A stretch of 64,000 bases of DNA from Sporosarcina aquimarina (lineage in GTDB: Bacteria; Bacillota; Bacilli; Bacillales_A; Planococcaceae), in the NCBI RefSeq assembly GCF_019748715.1, contig NZ_JACLBZ010000017.1, positions 30,981 through 94,980 on the forward strand. The letters are read 5' to 3'. The notes below the pieces were generated by a model, which ran no database searches, was not told the DNA's origin, and worked only from the letters and a program-made list of their open reading frames with translations. The position numbers and the translations under genes were made by a program. Positions 37,818-47,073 of the stretch are shown here, one piece after another. How positions within the stretch are numbered: position 1 is the first letter of the stretch; each line of letters opens with the position of its first letter.

Positions 37818-38960
37818 ATGCAACAACAAAGAAGATTAAAAGTAGGCGTGATTTGTTATCCCTCATTAGGTGGTTCGGGAGTGGTGGCAACAGAACTTGG
37901 GAAGAAAATGGCAGATAAAGGTCATGAAATGCACTATATAACATCCAGCAAGCCTTTCCGTTTTCTGGATGCCCATCCGAATATCCAATTTCATGAAGTG
38001 AAAATTGAAGGGTATGCTGTGTTTAAGTATCCACCCTATGATATCGCGCTCGCTAACCGCATTGCGCAGGTTATTCAAACTGAAGGGCTTGACTTACTGC
38101 ACGTTCATTATGCTGTACCACATGCGATTTCCGCAGTTTTGGCTAAAGATATGGCAGACTCGGCGATCGGAATCATCACGACACTTCATGGGACGGATGT
38201 CACCATTTTAGGTTATGACCCCGCGCTGAAAAACACATTATCATATGGAATCAATAAATCAGATCGAGTCACAGCAGTTTCAGATTCACTAAAAAACGAA
38301 ACGATTGAACTGCTGCATCCGACGACAGAAATCGAAACGATCTATAATTTTATCGACGAAGAAAAATATTTTCCGCATGAAACGGTATACCTGCGCGAAG
38401 AGCTTGGGATTGCGCCGGATGAAAAAATATTGATTCATATTTCGAACTTCAGGAAAGTGAAGTGTATTCCCGACATCATTGAAAGCTTTGAATTAATCCG
38501 CCGGAAGCATAACGTCAAATTGCTGTTAGTTGGCGAGGGACCAGAAAAATTTGAGTTGGAGCAGGATGTGCAGAAGGCTGGACTTCAGGAAGACATTTTA
38601 TTCTTAGGTAAACGGGACGACCTGCCAGAGCTGCTGTCGGAGAGCGATGTCATGTTGCTGCTATCAGAAAAGGAAGCGTTCGGGCTTGTCTTACTCGAAG
38701 CTTTCGCGTGCAGAGTCCCTGCCGTTGCAACGGCAATCGGCGGCATACCGGAAGTGGTGGAAGACGGTTATAATGGTTTTCTTGTCGAATTGGGTGATGT
38801 ACAAGCGGTTGCGGAGAAAGTTTCTCAGCTTTTAACGGACGATCAGCTGTATAAGCAAATGCAGGAAAAAGCGGAACTGACTGTGCAACAACATTTTAGT
38901 TCAGAATACATCGTTTCACAATACGAAGCATTATATTATGAAGTGGCGGAGATGAAATGA
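37818..38960 (+). CDS. bshA: N-acetyl-alpha-D-glucosaminyl L-malate synthase BshA
   Basis: A 380-residue GT4 glycosyltransferase, the first enzyme of bacillithiol synthesis, joining UDP-GlcNAc and L-malate. The N-terminal YPSLGGSGVVATELG, HVHYAVPHA and GTDVTILG segments and the GT4 nucleotide-sugar motif EAFGLVLLEAFACRVPAVAT (with catalytic-site EX7E) are clear. The stop overlaps the cca ATG. Together with ypdA it indicates bacillithiol metabolism; the deacetylase BshB and BshC are not in the window. Confidence 0.96.
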   Translation: MQQQRRLKVGVICYPSLGGSGVVATELGKKMADKGHEMHYITSSKPFRFLDAHPNIQFHEVKIEGYAVFKYPPYDIALANRIAQVIQTEGLDLLHVHYAVPHAISAVLAKDMADSAIGIITTLHGTDVTILGYDPALKNTLSYGINKSDRVTAVSDSLKNETIELLHPTTEIETIYNFIDEEKYFPHETVYLREELGIAPDEKILIHISNFRKVKCIPDIIESFELIRRKHNVKLLLVGEGPEKFELEQDVQKAGLQEDILFLGKRDDLPELLSESDVMLLLSEKEAFGLVLLEAFACRVPAVATAIGGIPEVVEDGYNGFLVELGDVQAVAEKVSQLLTDDQLYKQMQEKAELTVQQHFSSEYIVSQYEALYYEVAEMK

Positions 38961-40147
38961 CAACTTCTTTTGGTTCACTTGCGAGTCGTGAAGTGGTTCA
39001 GCAATTACAATCGGCGGGCTACGAAGCTGTATTTGTCGGAGGAGCAGTGCGAGATTTTGCGTTAGGCAAGGAGCCTACCGATATCGATATCGCAACGTCT
39101 GCTACGCCTGAACAAGTCAAAGAGGTATTTGACCATACAATCGATATAGGCATCGCACATGGAACGGTGTTAGTTCTCATGATGGATGAACCGATTGAAG
39201 TCACTACCTTTCGGACGGAAGGTACTTATAGCGACCATCGGAGACCCGACGAAGTCTTTTATGTCACTTCACTGAAAGAAGACTTACAACGTCGTGATTT
39301 TACGATTAATGCGCTGGCAATGACGCTGGAAGGTGAAATGGTCGATTTATTCGGAGGGCTTGACGACCTGGAGAAGCGCTTGATCCGCTCTGTAGGTTGT
39401 CCGGCTGAACGATTTAGCGAGGATGCATTGAGAATTTTTCGGGCATTACGCTTTTCGTCTGTTTTGGATTTCCGAATCGAGGAAAAGACTTTGGAAGCGA
39501 TGAAAAAGCTGGCACATGAATTGAGTCATATCGCCATGGAGCGCATCAAAGTAGAAATGGATAAATTATTGCAAGGGAAAAACTCTTCGATCGCTTTCCA
39601 ATACAGCAGGGAAATCGGATTGCCGACGCTTTTCCCAAAATTATTTTCTTCTTTTGCTCAGCTGGATTCGTTCACACCTTTTTTGAATGCACGTCATGGC
39701 TGGGCTGCGATGCTCTTGCTCAGTAATGTTTCGTCGGCAGAGTTCGCGAGGAAATTTAAACTTTCGAACGAAGAGAAACGTTTTCTAAAGCAAATAGAGG
39801 AAGCATCTGCCATCCGGGTCGATCATTCGTTCCAAGATCTCGAACTTTATCGATATCCTTTGGAAGTGCTTGACATTGGTGAAAGAATCCATAATGCTCA
39901 ATTTCCAGATGAAACGACACGGACTCTCGAACAATTAGCCGAACGGAAAAACAATTTACCGATCAAGCAGCGTTCAGAGCTTGCGTTCACCGGCAATGAC
40001 CTGCTCGTTTGGTTGGGGCGGCGTGGCGGGAAGTGGACGAGCGAATGGATTGGAAAAATTGAGGAAGCAGTTGTGGAAAGAAGAGTTGAAAACGACGCAA
40101 AGGCGATAAAGGAATGGTTTTTATATGAAATTTTCCGTGAAGAATGA
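38957..40147 (+). CDS. cca: CCA-adding tRNA nucleotidyltransferase
   Basis: A 396-residue class II tRNA nucleotidyltransferase that adds or repairs the 3' CCA end of tRNA. The head motif GGAVRD (28-33) and catalytic D42-x-D44 in TDIDIAT are present, followed by RRDFTINALAM, DPLxxI-like RIFRALRF and ERIKVEMDKLL. It overlaps bshA by four bases and birA by 23 bases, so the operon is tightly packed. Confidence 0.97.
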   Translation: MTTSFGSLASREVVQQLQSAGYEAVFVGGAVRDFALGKEPTDIDIATSATPEQVKEVFDHTIDIGIAHGTVLVLMMDEPIEVTTFRTEGTYSDHRRPDEVFYVTSLKEDLQRRDFTINALAMTLEGEMVDLFGGLDDLEKRLIRSVGCPAERFSEDALRIFRALRFSSVLDFRIEEKTLEAMKKLAHELSHIAMERIKVEMDKLLQGKNSSIAFQYSREIGLPTLFPKLFSSFAQLDSFTPFLNARHGWAAMLLLSNVSSAEFARKFKLSNEEKRFLKQIEEASAIRVDHSFQDLELYRYPLEVLDIGERIHNAQFPDETTRTLEQLAERKNNLPIKQRSELAFTGNDLLVWLGRRGGKWTSEWIGKIEEAVVERRVENDAKAIKEWFLYEIFREE

Positions 40148-41108
40148 ACTGTTGAAGAGACTGTTTGCTGCGCAGGGAAAACCGGTGTCCGGACAAGATA
40201 TTGCCGATGAATTCGGTCTTTCTCGCACCGCAATTTGGAAATACATTAAAGAATTAGAAGAAGAGGGCTATGAAATTGGCTCGTTGCGTAAAAAAGGCTA
40301 TTATTTAATTGAAATTCCTGACATTGTCAATCAGGCCAATATTCACGAGCATTTAGAAACGAAAACATACGGTCAGACGATCCATTATTTTAAAACCTGT
40401 CCAACGACCCAGAAAATTGCCCACGAAGAAGCACAAAACGGTGTAGAGGACGGGACGTTGATCATTTCGGAAGAACAGACAGCGGGGAAAGGCCGACTTG
40501 CCAGACCTTGGACGTCAAATGCAGGACGAGGCATTTGGATGAGTCTGATCATCCGACCGAATCTTGCGCCTCAACAAGCTCCGCAGCTTACTCTTGTGGC
40601 TGCTGTCGCGATTGTGCGTGCGATTGAAGACATAACCGATATCCATCCGGTCATTAAGTGGCCAAATGATATTCTGATCAACAATAAAAAAGTGACGGGC
40701 ATTTTGACGGAGCTGCAAGCTGACCCAGACCGTATAAAAGCTGTTATTCTTGGCATGGGCATTAACGTTAACCAAGATCTGACGGATTTCCCGGAAGAGT
40801 TGCAAACGATTGCTACTTCATTGAAAATTGAAAAAGGCGAAGAAGTTGATCGGGCAAAACTGGTGGCCAAAATCTTGGAGTACTTGGAGCAATACACATC
40901 ACTTTATGTGGAGAAAGGTTTTGCTCCTATAAAACTATTGTGGGAAAGCTATGCCTCGATAACAGGCAAGCGTGTCCGGGCCAATATGGTGAACGAAACT
41001 GTTGAAGGCGTGGCACTTGGTATTTCGGCAGAAGGAATGTTGGAGCTACAACTGGCTGACGGATCGGTCCGGGGAATTTACTCTGCCGATATTGAAGTGA
41101 AAAATTAA
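40125..41108 (+). CDS. birA: Bifunctional biotin-[acetyl-CoA-carboxylase] ligase / biotin repressor
   Basis: A 327-residue protein with an N-terminal winged helix-turn-helix (about 15-62, SGQDIADEFGLSRTAIWKYIKELEEEGYEI) and a biotin-protein ligase domain carrying GKGRLAR (121-127) and the KWPNDILINNKKVTGILTE motif. It biotinylates acetyl-CoA carboxylase and, with biotinyl-AMP, represses biotin operons. The ATG lies 23 bases inside cca with AAAGGA upstream. A gap of 244 bp follows before panB. Confidence 0.96.
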   Translation: MKFSVKNELLKRLFAAQGKPVSGQDIADEFGLSRTAIWKYIKELEEEGYEIGSLRKKGYYLIEIPDIVNQANIHEHLETKTYGQTIHYFKTCPTTQKIAHEEAQNGVEDGTLIISEEQTAGKGRLARPWTSNAGRGIWMSLIIRPNLAPQQAPQLTLVAAVAIVRAIEDITDIHPVIKWPNDILINNKKVTGILTELQADPDRIKAVILGMGINVNQDLTDFPEELQTIATSLKIEKGEEVDRAKLVAKILEYLEQYTSLYVEKGFAPIKLLWESYASITGKRVRANMVNETVEGVALGISAEGMLELQLADGSVRGIYSADIEVKN

Positions 41109-41111
41109 AAC

Positions 41112-41140
41112 TATACAGAATCTTACTGTTTTGATATAGT
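41112..41140 (+). promoter_or_regulatory. Putative promoter for panBCD
   Basis: TATACA (41112-41117) and TATAGT (41135-41140) are 17 bp apart, 4/6 and 5/6 to consensus, just after the birA stop. This places a leader of about 200 nt before panB. Confidence 0.4.
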
Positions 41141-41226
41141 ATACATCGAAGGGCGGTATCATTGAAGAGCTGCACCTGTTTTGAAAATGAAATAGTGATG
41201 AGATCTGCCTTGATCTGCAAAGACAG

Positions 41227-41271
41227 GGACGGAGGACGCAATTTATGTACGCTTACGCAACCCTTCTGTCC
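41227..41271 (+). promoter_or_regulatory. Structured leader upstream of panB, possible pan-motif RNA
   Basis: GGACGGAGG (41227-41235) can pair with the CCTTCTGTCC arm ending at 41271, leaving small bulges, and encloses an ACGCAA...TTACGCAA loop. It lies in the untranslated leader of panB. The pan RNA motif described upstream of panB in Firmicutes is a hairpin with bulged adenosines; I did not recall its consensus well enough to confirm the match. Confidence 0.4.
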
Positions 41272-41352
41272 AATTTTGGATCAGCAGGGTTTTATTTTTG
41301 TTTTAAAGATAAATAGCCCCCGCTGAAATTCGTTAAAAGGAGAAGATGAACA

Positions 41353-42192
41353 GTGAAATCAACAACGGATTTTTCAAAGATGAAAGTCGCTGGTGAAAAG
41401 ATCAGCATGCTGACGGCTTATGATTTTCCAACAGCACAAATCGCAGAACAAGCGGGGGTCGATGTACTTCTCGTCGGCGATTCTCTTGGGATGGTCGTAT
41501 TGGGCTATGATTCTACAGCACTTGTGACGTTAGAAGAAATGATTCATCACGGAAAAGCGGTTAGACGAGGCGCTAAAGAAACATTTGTTATTGTCGATAT
41601 GCCGTTCGGTACGTATCACGGATCGGAGGATACTACACTACAGCATGCACTGCGCTTATTCCAAGAAACAGCTGCGAACGCGCTAAAGGTAGAAGGCAGC
41701 GGTGCAGTAGTTGATAAAATCAATTTACTGACGTCTGCTGGAATTCCGGTCTGTGGGCACTTGGGGCTCCTTCCTCAGTCGGCAGGTGTTACTGGCGGAT
41801 ATAGAGTACAGGGCAAGACAGCTGCAGCAGCGAAACAATTGATCGAGGATGCAAAAGCATGTGAAGCGGCTGGTGCGTTCATGATTGTCTTGGAATGCAT
41901 TCCTTTCCAACTGGCAAAAGAAGTGGCGCAGGCCGTTTCGATTCCGATCATCGGTATCGGGGCCGGTGCAGATACCGATGGACAAGTACTTGTGTTCCAT
42001 GACATGGTTCGCTATGGTAATCACAAATTGCCGAAGTTTGTAGAAAGCTATGCCGATGTAGGTAAAGATATCGAAGGAGCAATAAAGCTCTATAATATGG
42101 CCGTAAAAGAGGGGGCATTCCCTTCCGAAAGCCATCGCTTCACGATGAAAGAAGAAGAACTCGATGCTTTATACGGAGGTAAAAAGTTATGA
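41353..42192 (+). CDS. panB: 3-methyl-2-oxobutanoate hydroxymethyltransferase
   Basis: A 279-residue enzyme that transfers a hydroxymethyl group from methylenetetrahydrofolate to 2-oxoisovalerate, giving ketopantoate. Signatures are [33 protein letters not shown], the metal ligand region [10 protein letters not shown] and [10 protein letters not shown]; the catalytic glutamate lies in VLECIP. The start is GTG at 41353 with AAGGAG upstream. It overlaps panC by four bases. Confidence 0.97.
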   Translation: MKSTTDFSKMKVAGEKISMLTAYDFPTAQIAEQAGVDVLLVGDSLGMVVLGYDSTALVTLEEMIHHGKAVRRGAKETFVIVDMPFGTYHGSEDTTLQHALRLFQETAANALKVEGSGAVVDKINLLTSAGIPVCGHLGLLPQSAGVTGGYRVQGKTAAAAKQLIEDAKACEAAGAFMIVLECIPFQLAKEVAQAVSIPIIGIGAGADTDGQVLVFHDMVRYGNHKLPKFVESYADVGKDIEGAIKLYNMAVKEGAFPSESHRFTMKEEELDALYGGKKL

Positions 42193-43070
42193 ATGCGGCT
42201 GGTACGATGCGAATCGTCCGCACGGTGAATGAGCTGCAAGCTATAGTGAACCCAAAACAGCGCAATGGCCGTACAGTTGGTTTTGTGCCAACGATGGGTT
42301 TTCTTCATGAAGGTCATCTGACGCTGGTGGAACATGCGAGAAGAGATCATGATATCGTTGTCATGAGCATTTTCGTCAACCCGGCGCAATTTGGTCCTGG
42401 TGAAGATTATGAAGCATATCCACGTAACGAGCAACGTGATGCGGACCTTGCATCTGCAGCGGGCGTCGATTATTTATTTATCCCATCTGTAGAAGAGATG
42501 TATCCTAATAAGAGCACGATTCGTATCCTTCCTGGAGAGCAAGCGACGCGTCTATGCGGTGCATCCAGACCCGGCCATTTCGATGGCGTGTTGAAAGTGT
42601 TGTTGAAACTATTTAATATCATTGATCCGGATGAATCATATTTCGGAATGAAAGATGCGCAGCAGTTGGCGATCATTGAAACGTTCGTGCGTGATTTTAA
42701 TTTACGGACGGTGATCTCCCGTGTTCCCACGGTACGGGAAACAGACGGGCTTGCGAAAAGCTCCCGAAATGTTCGTTTGACAGAACAGGAGCGGAGTGAA
42801 GCAAGCGCGATTTATAAAGCATTAAGTCTTGGAAAGAAAAGTTACTATGACGGAGTACCATTGCAAGAAGTAGAAAAGATCATTCGGACGGCTATTGAAA
42901 AAGACACGTCAGGAACGATCGACTATGTGACCGCGCTAGCTTATCCTTCATTGGATGAAAATTTCAGTGAAGCGGAGGAAGTTATTATCGCGGCAGCTGT
43001 GAAATTCACTTCAACACGATTAATAGATAATATTATTATGTCAACCATAAAGGATGAGAAAAATGATTAG
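42189..43070 (+). CDS. panC: Pantothenate synthetase
   Basis: A 293-residue ATP-dependent ligase joining pantoate and beta-alanine. The nucleotidyl-transferase HIGH-like motif [13 protein letters not shown], the pantoate-binding [17 protein letters not shown], and KMSKS-like AKSSRNVRL are present. GGAGGT about 8 nt upstream supports the ATG at 42189; another ATG six codons in is possible. The C-terminus overlaps the panD ribosome binding site. Confidence 0.97.
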   Translation: MNAAGTMRIVRTVNELQAIVNPKQRNGRTVGFVPTMGFLHEGHLTLVEHARRDHDIVVMSIFVNPAQFGPGEDYEAYPRNEQRDADLASAAGVDYLFIPSVEEMYPNKSTIRILPGEQATRLCGASRPGHFDGVLKVLLKLFNIIDPDESYFGMKDAQQLAIIETFVRDFNLRTVISRVPTVRETDGLAKSSRNVRLTEQERSEASAIYKALSLGKKSYYDGVPLQEVEKIIRTAIEKDTSGTIDYVTALAYPSLDENFSEAEEVIIAAAVKFTSTRLIDNIIMSTIKDEKND

Positions 43071-43446
43071 AACGATGATGAATGGAAAAATCCACCGCGC
43101 AACAGTTACGGAAGCCAATCTGAATTATGTGGGCAGCATTACCATCGATGCAGCATTACTCGAAGCCGCCGGCATGTTGCCGAATGAAAAAGTGCAGATC
43201 GTCAATAATAATAATGGTGCACGCTTTGAAACTTATATTATCGAAGGGGAACTAGACAGTGGCGTGATCTGTGTCAACGGAGCGGCAGCGCGTCTCGTGC
43301 AGCCGGGAGATATTGTCATCATCTTGAATTATGTCTATTTATCTGATGAAGAAGCACGCGTACATCAGCCGAATGTCCTAATCATGGATGAAAATAATCG
43401 CATAAAAGAGCTGATTACCGAGAAGCCTGGCGTCGCTCTTCTCTAG
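43063..43446 (+). CDS. panD: Aspartate 1-decarboxylase proenzyme
   Basis: A 127-residue pyruvoyl-dependent enzyme making beta-alanine from aspartate for pantothenate. The self-cleavage site is G24-S25 in NYVGSITID, where the serine becomes the pyruvoyl group. [17 protein letters not shown] and [17 protein letters not shown] follow as in the family. The ATG at 43063 is preferred to one three codons upstream because it matches the family N-terminus ([20 protein letters not shown]). A hairpin terminator ends panBCD. Confidence 0.97.
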   Translation: MIRTMMNGKIHRATVTEANLNYVGSITIDAALLEAAGMLPNEKVQIVNNNNGARFETYIIEGELDSGVICVNGAAARLVQPGDIVIILNYVYLSDEEARVHQPNVLIMDENNRIKELITEKPGVALL

Positions 43447-43452
43447 GAATGC

Positions 43453-43499
43453 AAAAAGGGAACTTATTTGAGAAACTTCAAATGGGTTCTCTTCTTTTT
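43453..43499 (+). terminator. Intrinsic terminator after panD
   Basis: A long imperfect hairpin (AAAAAGGGAAC paired with GTTCTCTTCTTTTT across an inner ATTTG/CAAAT stem) ends in a T-run 7 bp after panD. Confidence 0.7.
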
Positions 43500-43534
43500 G
43501 GGTAGAGGGAAGACGTGAGTAGCTGATCCAAGTA

Positions 43535-43543
43535 TGATACAAT
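43535..43543 (+). promoter_or_regulatory. Extended -10 promoter element for dinG
   Basis: TGATACAAT fits TGnTATAAT with one hexamer mismatch, 37 bp upstream of the dinG start. Confidence 0.45.
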
Positions 43544-43579
43544 TTGCTAGAGAAACCAATACAGGAAGTTGATGATGGT

Positions 43580-46354
43580 ATGTCTACAAGCAAATATGCA
43601 GTTGTTGATCTGGAAACAACGGGTCACTCACCTTCAAAAGGCGACCGGATCATTCAAATTGCTATAGTCTTTATTGAAAACAATCAAATTATCGATACAT
43701 ATATGCGTTATGTTCATCCGCAACGCACCATTCCACCATTCATCCATCAACTGACTTCAATCGGTGATGAAGATGTAGCGGACGCGCCTCCTTTTGAAGA
43801 GATTGCCGAGGAGGTGGCGGATATGCTTGCGGGGTGTGTGTTTGTTGCACATAATACCGACTTTGATGTTTCCTTCTTACAAAAAGAACTCGTGCGCTGC
43901 AGGGTATCGAAGTGGCAGGGTAAGAAAATCGATACGGTAGAGCTTGCGAAGATTTTATATCCGACATTGCCGGGATATCGATTGCAGGATATTGCGGAAG
44001 CTCTGAACATACCACTGCACCAAGCACATCGAGCAGACGATGATGCAAAAGCTACTGCAGAATTCTTTTTAAAAGCATTGGCTAAGATCCATGATTTGCC
44101 GAAAGAAACGCTCGGTCGGCTGCATGAACGTTCATTTGCAATGAAATCGGATCTGTCGACATTGTTTTATGAAGGACTGCGCTCTGTACAAAGCAAAGAA
44201 ACAGCTAATGAGTATTCATTGTTTCGTGGGATTCCTTATCGGAAAGAACAGGAGATGGCACCATGTCCTACTGAGCTGCCGACATTCCCTTCGAGTGACG
44301 AAACAAAAGAACAATTTTTACAGAAGATCAATGCCAAGTATCATGTGAGAAGAGGCCAAGCCGAATTAATGGATTTGACATGGCAGGCTTTTGTAGAGAA
44401 GAAACAAGTGGCTGTCGAGATTCCGACAGGTGTTGGAAAAACCATGGGCTATTTAATCCCTTCAATTATTCAGGCGTCTGCTACGAAAAAACCGATCGTC
44501 ATAAGCACCTACACAAACCATTTGGTCGACATGTTAGCGGAGGAAGTGCAGAATCTTGGGAAAGCGTTGCAAATGAACATTCCGACTACTGTTGTCAAAG
44601 GAATGGCGAATTACATTTCATTCGGAAAGTTTGAAGAGTTATTACGTTTCAATGATGAGGTCTATGATGACTCCATAACGATCATGCAAGTGCTGGTCTG
44701 GCTGACGGAGACGACAACAGGTGATTTGGATGAAGTGAATGTTTCAGGGGGCGGTCAGCTGTTTATAGACCGAATTCGCAAGCGTTCCATGAAGTTGAAA
44801 CGGGATGAGCGAGTGGTCGATTTTTATTCGCGGACTTTGGAGCGTTGTCGAAATTCGATGCTATTGTTGACGAATCACGCGATGCTGATGAACGACAAAG
44901 AGCGACACACGCCCCTGTTCCAGTCGGTGGGAGGACTTGTGATCGATGAGGCACATCAATTGTATCAAGCGGCCATTCGAACGCAGGAGCAAGTTTTCTC
45001 CTTTACAAATTGGAAGTACGTGATGAGCCAATTGAATTCATTCAGCAATGGGCAATTGCTTTTTGATATACAAGAGATCCTGACGCGTTTTCATTTCAAC
45101 CATAGGCATTCCACTGAAAAACTGCAGAGTGCGTATGACGCGTTCATGCTTGCTTTTGATGAGTCAATGCTGATCTTGGCGAACACGAAAATGGAGCAGG
45201 AGAACCGTCGGACGACACGTTCAGTGAAACCCCTGAAGAAGCATTTGCTGCAACATGAAAGCTTCCGTGTGGTGCTGCGGAAATTGAATGACTTTTTGCA
45301 TGCCGCAGAAAACTATATCAGACCTGTACAGCAGCACGCGAGTGAACTGACACTTGACGAACAAGCCGCGCTGAATGAATGGCTGTATTGGTTGGATGAA
45401 ATGAAAATAAAAGCAGTGGATTGGGTAGAGCTTTTTTTGGAGGATACCGAGTCTCATATGACAATTTGGATGGAAAGAGACAGCAGAAGCTTGCCTGGGA
45501 GTTTGCAGATTAAAAAGAGCCCGATTCATGCAGCTTCCGTTGTCCGTTCATTCATTGATCAATTTGAAGGGCAGGCGGGGATCGTCTGGACGTCCGGTAC
45601 GTTAACAGCAGGTCAGGACGAACGATTTGTGTTGGATCAAATGGGTGTGCCTGAAACGGTTCCGATTTATGTATTTGATGCGCCAAGCGATTTTTATGCA
45701 GGGGCGAATACGTTTATTGTGGAGGATATGCCAGATATACAGCAAGTTTCAGACGACGAATACATTGCGGCAGTTGCTGATGCCTTGATTCAGACGGCCG
45801 TCGCGATTGATGGACGTGTGTTTGCTCTGTTCCTATCCCACGATATGCTGAAGAAAACATACGAAGAAATCGTGGATAGCGAATCGTTACAGGATGAATA
45901 TACATTAATAGCGCAAGGTGTAAGTTCAGGCAGTCGGCACAAGCTTCTTAAGACATTCAAACAATCAGAGAAAGCGATTCTGTTTGGAACGACAAGTTTC
46001 TGGGAAGGCGTTGATGTTCCGAGTGATGAGCTGTCAGCTGTTGTCGTCGTGAGATTGCCGTTCACCTCTCCTGAAGAACCTCTCTTTAAAGCGCGTTCTG
46101 CTGCATTGCAGGCAGAGCAAAAAAATGCATTCACACACCTCGGCTTGCCGGAAGCAATCCTTAGATTCCGACAAGGATTCGGCCGACTGATCCGCTCTTC
46201 AGATGAACAAGGATTTTTCATCATCCTAGATCGGCGAATCGATACAAAATCATACGGCAAATCATTCTTGAATGCATTACCACAGTCTCATGTAAAAAAA
46301 GTATCGCTAGAGAGTCTGGTGAATGAGATAGAAAATTGTTATACTGATTTATGA
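43580..46354 (+). CDS. dinG: DinG-family exonuclease/helicase
   Basis: A 924-residue protein with an N-terminal DEDD 3'-5' exonuclease domain like DNA polymerase III epsilon (VDLETTGHSPSKGDRI near residue 9, HNTDFDVSFL, HRADDDAKAT) and an XPD/Rad3-like C-terminal module (Walker A EIPTGVGKTMGYLIP, DEAH box VIDEAHQLY, motif VI RQGFGRLIRS). The Fe-S cluster cysteines of E. coli DinG are not obvious. In Firmicutes this fused form mainly acts as a nuclease. The ATG at 43580 matches the family start. No SOS box was seen upstream. Confidence 0.94.
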   Translation: MSTSKYAVVDLETTGHSPSKGDRIIQIAIVFIENNQIIDTYMRYVHPQRTIPPFIHQLTSIGDEDVADAPPFEEIAEEVADMLAGCVFVAHNTDFDVSFLQKELVRCRVSKWQGKKIDTVELAKILYPTLPGYRLQDIAEALNIPLHQAHRADDDAKATAEFFLKALAKIHDLPKETLGRLHERSFAMKSDLSTLFYEGLRSVQSKETANEYSLFRGIPYRKEQEMAPCPTELPTFPSSDETKEQFLQKINAKYHVRRGQAELMDLTWQAFVEKKQVAVEIPTGVGKTMGYLIPSIIQASATKKPIVISTYTNHLVDMLAEEVQNLGKALQMNIPTTVVKGMANYISFGKFEELLRFNDEVYDDSITIMQVLVWLTETTTGDLDEVNVSGGGQLFIDRIRKRSMKLKRDERVVDFYSRTLERCRNSMLLLTNHAMLMNDKERHTPLFQSVGGLVIDEAHQLYQAAIRTQEQVFSFTNWKYVMSQLNSFSNGQLLFDIQEILTRFHFNHRHSTEKLQSAYDAFMLAFDESMLILANTKMEQENRRTTRSVKPLKKHLLQHESFRVVLRKLNDFLHAAENYIRPVQQHASELTLDEQAALNEWLYWLDEMKIKAVDWVELFLEDTESHMTIWMERDSRSLPGSLQIKKSPIHAASVVRSFIDQFEGQAGIVWTSGTLTAGQDERFVLDQMGVPETVPIYVFDAPSDFYAGANTFIVEDMPDIQQVSDDEYIAAVADALIQTAVAIDGRVFALFLSHDMLKKTYEEIVDSESLQDEYTLIAQGVSSGSRHKLLKTFKQSEKAILFGTTSFWEGVDVPSDELSAVVVVRLPFTSPEEPLFKARSAALQAEQKNAFTHLGLPEAILRFRQGFGRLIRSSDEQGFFIILDRRIDTKSYGKSFLNALPQSHVKKVSLESLVNEIENCYTDL

Positions 46355-46360
46355 AAGTGT

Positions 46361-46468
46361 AAAGCGCCGTCTAGCATCGACAGGCGTTGGAGGGCTTGAA
46401 AATAAAGGTGTTTTTTACCTTTAATTTAAGTCCGAAACGACCCGAGAGGCTGGCGCTTAAAGCTAGAT
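46361..46468. repeat. Dispersed repeat, family B, copy 2 (full length)
   Basis: The outer arms AAGCGCC (46362-46368) and GGCGCTT (46452-46458) are complementary. Inside them, GGGCTT pairs with AAGTCC and AAAGGT (46404-46409) with ACCTTT (46417-46422), forming a rod-like RNA with two purine-rich internal loops (CATCGACAGGCGTTGGAG and GAAACGACCCGAGAGG). A shorter relative in the opposite orientation is at 17314-17380. I recall similar intergenic repeats in other Bacillales; function unknown. In B. subtilis the small gene ypmA lies here; I see none. Confidence 0.65.
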
Positions 46469-46556
46469 GTCTCAAAATTGGTTTTACCAAAATCGAAAGT
46501 AGGTTAGAAAATGAATCGAAAAAAATTGGCGGTTCATTCGACAGGAAGGGTTGCTT

Positions 46557-47036
46557 ATGCTCAATTGGATTAAGTTTTTATCCATCTTTTTATTCACCCT
46601 TTTTGTAACGATTACGATCATAGTTTTTTATCAAGCTGAAAAGCCATTTGCTTCTACAAGAGATGCAGCGATGGATCTCGTGCTCAGCGAAGGAGCGCTT
46701 ACGACAGTGGACCGGGCAGATATTTATCATGGCACCACCGCATTGGTCTCTGTTTATGGTACAGATGAAAAAGGCAAGAACAAAGTAATTTTAGTGGATG
46801 AAAAGGCAGGAAAAGTCGTCCGTACGATTACGCCCTCTACAGGCATTACAAAGCAACAAGCCGCAGACATCGTTAAAAAAGAAGATAAGGTCCAAAAGAT
46901 CCTACACACTTCACTCGGAATGGAAAAAGAAAACCTTTTTTGGGAAGTGACATATCTTGGGGAAGATGACAGTTTGAATTATGTCTATCTTAATTTTAAA
47001 GATGGCAAGTGGCAAAAGCGAATTATGCATTTATAG
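46557..47036 (+). CDS. ypmB: Exported PepSY-like protein YpmB
   Basis: A 159-residue protein with an N-terminal membrane anchor (about 4-25) and an extracytoplasmic PepSY-like domain (KVILVDEKAGKVVRTITPSTGITKQQAADIVKKED), similar in length and position to B. subtilis YpmB upstream of aspB. The ATG at 46557 has CAGGAAGGG at a good distance, whereas the TTG at 46551 touches that site. Function unknown; PepSY domains often inhibit or bind peptidases. Confidence 0.85.
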   Translation: MLNWIKFLSIFLFTLFVTITIIVFYQAEKPFASTRDAAMDLVLSEGALTTVDRADIYHGTTALVSVYGTDEKGKNKVILVDEKAGKVVRTITPSTGITKQQAADIVKKEDKVQKILHTSLGMEKENLFWEVTYLGEDDSLNYVYLNFKDGKWQKRIMHL

Positions 47037-47073
47037 ATTACTGTTGAATTAGGATTAAAGGAGAGCGGTCAAT

